A stretch of 22,773 bases of DNA from Marivivens sp. (GTDB taxonomy: Bacteria; Pseudomonadota; Alphaproteobacteria; Rhodobacterales; Rhodobacteraceae). The notes beneath the pieces are model-generated. The model made no database searches. It worked only from the letters and a program-made list of their open reading frames with translations, and was not told where the DNA came from. Below, piece by piece: positions 21,354 to 22,773 of this stretch. Position 1 is the first letter of the stretch, and each line of letters starts with the position of its first letter. The position numbers and the translations under genes were made by a program. Location: the NCBI GenBank assembly GCA_024642185.1, contig JAHEBR010000012.1, positions 1 to 22,773 of the forward strand. The letters are read 5' to 3'.

Positions 21354-21704
21354 ATGTCGACCGGAACTGACAGCAAGCTCCTCCACTATGCCCCGCGGGT
21401 CCTTGCCATCCTGGGCATCCTGTTTCTCAGCAGCTTCGCGCTCGATGTCTTTGGCGAGGGCTATTCGGCGGGCGAAGTTGTGGTTGCGCTTTTCATGCAT
21501 CTCATCCCGAGCTTCGTGCTGACTGCCGTTCTGGTCTTTGCCTGGCGCTTCGAACGCATCGGCGGCGCCATGTTCATCGCCGCGGCAATCGTGCCTTGGG
21601 TGGTCTTCACCGACAATGACCTGATCGCCAACCTGATCATCAGCGGCCCGTTCTTCATCGTGGGGCTGCTGTTCTGGATGAACGGAACCCGCAAGGCCAA
21701 ATAG
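21354..21704 (+). CDS. Small four-helix membrane protein, unknown function
   Basis: 116 residues with four hydrophobic helices: about 13-32, 42-64, 70-85 and 90-109. The N-terminus is short and polar (MSTGTDSKLLHYAP) and the C-terminus is Lys-rich (NGTRKAK). I see no catalytic motif and do not recognise a named family beyond small conserved membrane proteins of unknown function. AAAGGA lies about 9 nt before the ATG, giving a convincing start. It is divergent from the SdpI-type gene (172-bp gap). High GC3 and clean hydrophobic periodicity support real coding. Confidence 0.78.
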   Translation: MSTGTDSKLLHYAPRVLAILGILFLSSFALDVFGEGYSAGEVVVALFMHLIPSFVLTAVLVFAWRFERIGGAMFIAAAIVPWVVFTDNDLIANLIISGPFFIVGLLFWMNGTRKAK

Positions 21705-21778
21705 CCGCTGCCGACCAAATCCGCCGCAATCGGGATGGCCGCGAAATCTTCGCCCGTTGTTCGCGTCGCGGTATTCAC

Positions 21779-21796
21779 TGCGCAGAAACCTGCGCA
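21779..21796. other. Short perfect hairpin in the 188-bp gap before the acyltransferase gene
   Basis: TGCGCAG (21779-21785), loop AAAC, CTGCGCA (21790-21796). There is no T-run on either side, so it is not a standard terminator; it could be an operator or a weak RNA structure. The rest of 21705-21892 shows no gene or firm promoter. Confidence 0.35.
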
Positions 21797-21892
21797 AACG
21801 GTCCGGCTTGATCCCAGACCATCGAACCAAGGCCGAAGATCTGACGAAGGATTGGCATTGGGTTTGCTGCTGAGACAAGTCATATAGAGCCC

Positions 21893-22768
21893 ATGGTCAC
21901 GCGTCTGGTCAAATACACTTGGAATCACGTCAGGTATGTCCCGTTGTGGTCAGCCCTCGTGTCGACACATTGGCGATCTTTTGAACGCCGCTCCCGCGCA
22001 CTTGGCACAGCGGTTGGCGGACTTCTTCGGTGGTTCCCTCTTGCCCAGCGCCGAGTAGACCGAGAGCTCTTGCGTGTTTACCCCGACATGACGCGGCGCA
22101 AACGCGCAAAGCTCAGGCGAGAGATCGGTCGCCATATGGGGCAGACCCTGTTCGAAATCTATCACTGCGCGGAATTTCAGAGCCGCCTGGACAGGTTTGA
22201 CGCCACGGGTCCGGGCCTTGCCGCACTGGAAGACGCGCGCGCTCAAGGCAAGGGCGCGATCGTCGTTTCGGGCCATTTTGGGCAGTGGGAGGCCATCCGA
22301 GCCGTGCTCAAGGCGCGGGGACTGGAAAGCGGGGCGGTCTACAAGCCTCAGACCAATCCGCATTATCAGCGGAGGCTCTTGGCCGGGATAGAAGCGGGCG
22401 GCAAGCCGATTCTTGCAACCGGCAGGGTGGGAACAAAGGCCATGGTGCGGCATCTCTGCAGCGGCGGCATCATTTCGATTTTGCTGGACGAGAAATATGC
22501 CGAAGGCGTGCGGCTGCCGTTTCTTGGTCTGCCGGCGATGACATCCATTTCCGCCGCGCAGCTCGCCCTGAAATATGGCCTGCCGATGATTCCCGCCTAC
22601 GGGACACGCCTCGGCGATGGCGGCCGCTTTGAGGTGGCCTTTGAGGCGCCTATTCCCCACACCGACCCAATGACCATGACCCGCGTATTCAACGACAGCC
22701 TGTCGGCCCGCATACAAGCCGATCCGGCACAGTGGTATTGGCTGCTGCGTCGATGGGATGGGGCCTAA
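21893..22768 (+). CDS. LpxL/HtrB-family lysophospholipid/lipid A acyltransferase
   Basis: 291 residues and complete, with the stop 5 bp before the window end. The family transfers acyl chains to lipid A or to lysolipids at the inner membrane. The catalytic H-x4-E motif is His128 to Glu133 in VSGHFGQWEAIR. VYKPQTNPHYQRRLL, the glycine-rich GGIISILLDEKYAEGVRLPF and AALKYG-like AQLALKYGLPMIPAY are typical later blocks. The N-terminus (VKYTWNHVRYVPLWSAL) is less hydrophobic than in E. coli LpxL. Which acyl chain it adds, and whether the acceptor is lipid A or another lipid such as an ornithine lipid, cannot be read from sequence. The ATG at 21893 is the only well-placed start; its ribosome-binding site is weak. 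Confidence 0.87.
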   Translation: MVTRLVKYTWNHVRYVPLWSALVSTHWRSFERRSRALGTAVGGLLRWFPLAQRRVDRELLRVYPDMTRRKRAKLRREIGRHMGQTLFEIYHCAEFQSRLDRFDATGPGLAALEDARAQGKGAIVVSGHFGQWEAIRAVLKARGLESGAVYKPQTNPHYQRRLLAGIEAGGKPILATGRVGTKAMVRHLCSGGIISILLDEKYAEGVRLPFLGLPAMTSISAAQLALKYGLPMIPAYGTRLGDGGRFEVAFEAPIPHTDPMTMTRVFNDSLSARIQADPAQWYWLLRRWDGA

Positions 22769-22773
22769 TCCCC

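Noticed and set aside
1..22773. CRISPR arrays, insertion sequences, prophage genes, tRNA or rRNA genes
   Set aside because: No regularly spaced repeats, transposase or phage motifs, and no tRNA-like or rRNA-like sequence were seen on reading both strands.

Overview
This window reads as chromosomal DNA of an alphaproteobacterium, most likely a member of the Rhodobacteraceae/Rhodobacterales. The evidence is high GC with strong GC3 bias, a DUF4167 protein, an lptF-lptG-lptD-surA-pdxA-rsmA cluster, and LptD, MazG, HolC and Ndk proteins of alphaproteobacterial type. I see no phage, transposon, CRISPR array, tRNA or rRNA. Almost everything is core housekeeping. The less ordinary material lies in intergenic DNA.

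Layout. Bases 1-383 hold the 3' end of a Uup-type ABC-F ATPase. Facing it on the minus strand are an iron-type ABC substrate-binding protein (422-1426) and mazG (1495-2343). The binding-protein promoter carries a perfect palindrome between its -35 and -10 boxes and overlaps the end of mazG. Divergent from mazG is an M20 amidohydrolase (2407-3570). A leader with two strong hairpins follows. After it comes a tightly packed plus-strand run: two ureohydrolases (agmatinase-like and guanidinobutyrase-like), a DUF1499 protein, prfA and prmC (3684-7932). DUF4167 (8155-8679) ends at an intrinsic terminator.

Bases 16066 down to 8702 (minus) form one envelope/biogenesis operon: lptF, lptG, lptD, surA, pdxA, rsmA. 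Most junctions are ATGA or 1-nt overlaps. LptF and LptG form the LPS export permease, LptD inserts LPS in the outer membrane, and SurA is the periplasmic chaperone that helps LptD fold. holC (16216-16683) is divergent from lptF, but pepA, which sits between them in E. coli, is absent. A convergent marC and a YheS-like ABC-F gene follow, then ndk with a terminator shared with a TfoX C-terminal-domain gene.

The most interesting region is 20195-21251 on the minus strand. It holds, in transcription order, a heat-shock-sigma-like promoter, an SdpI-family membrane protein, an 11-bp tandem repeat, a possible 44-aa acidic protein, and two consecutive hairpins. The hairpins expose C/U-rich anti-Shine-Dalgarno-like loops, and the second ends in U6. 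This matches the architecture of the CcsR/'cuckoo' small RNAs of Rhodobacter and relatives. The window closes with a small four-helix membrane protein and a complete LpxL/HtrB-family acyltransferase.
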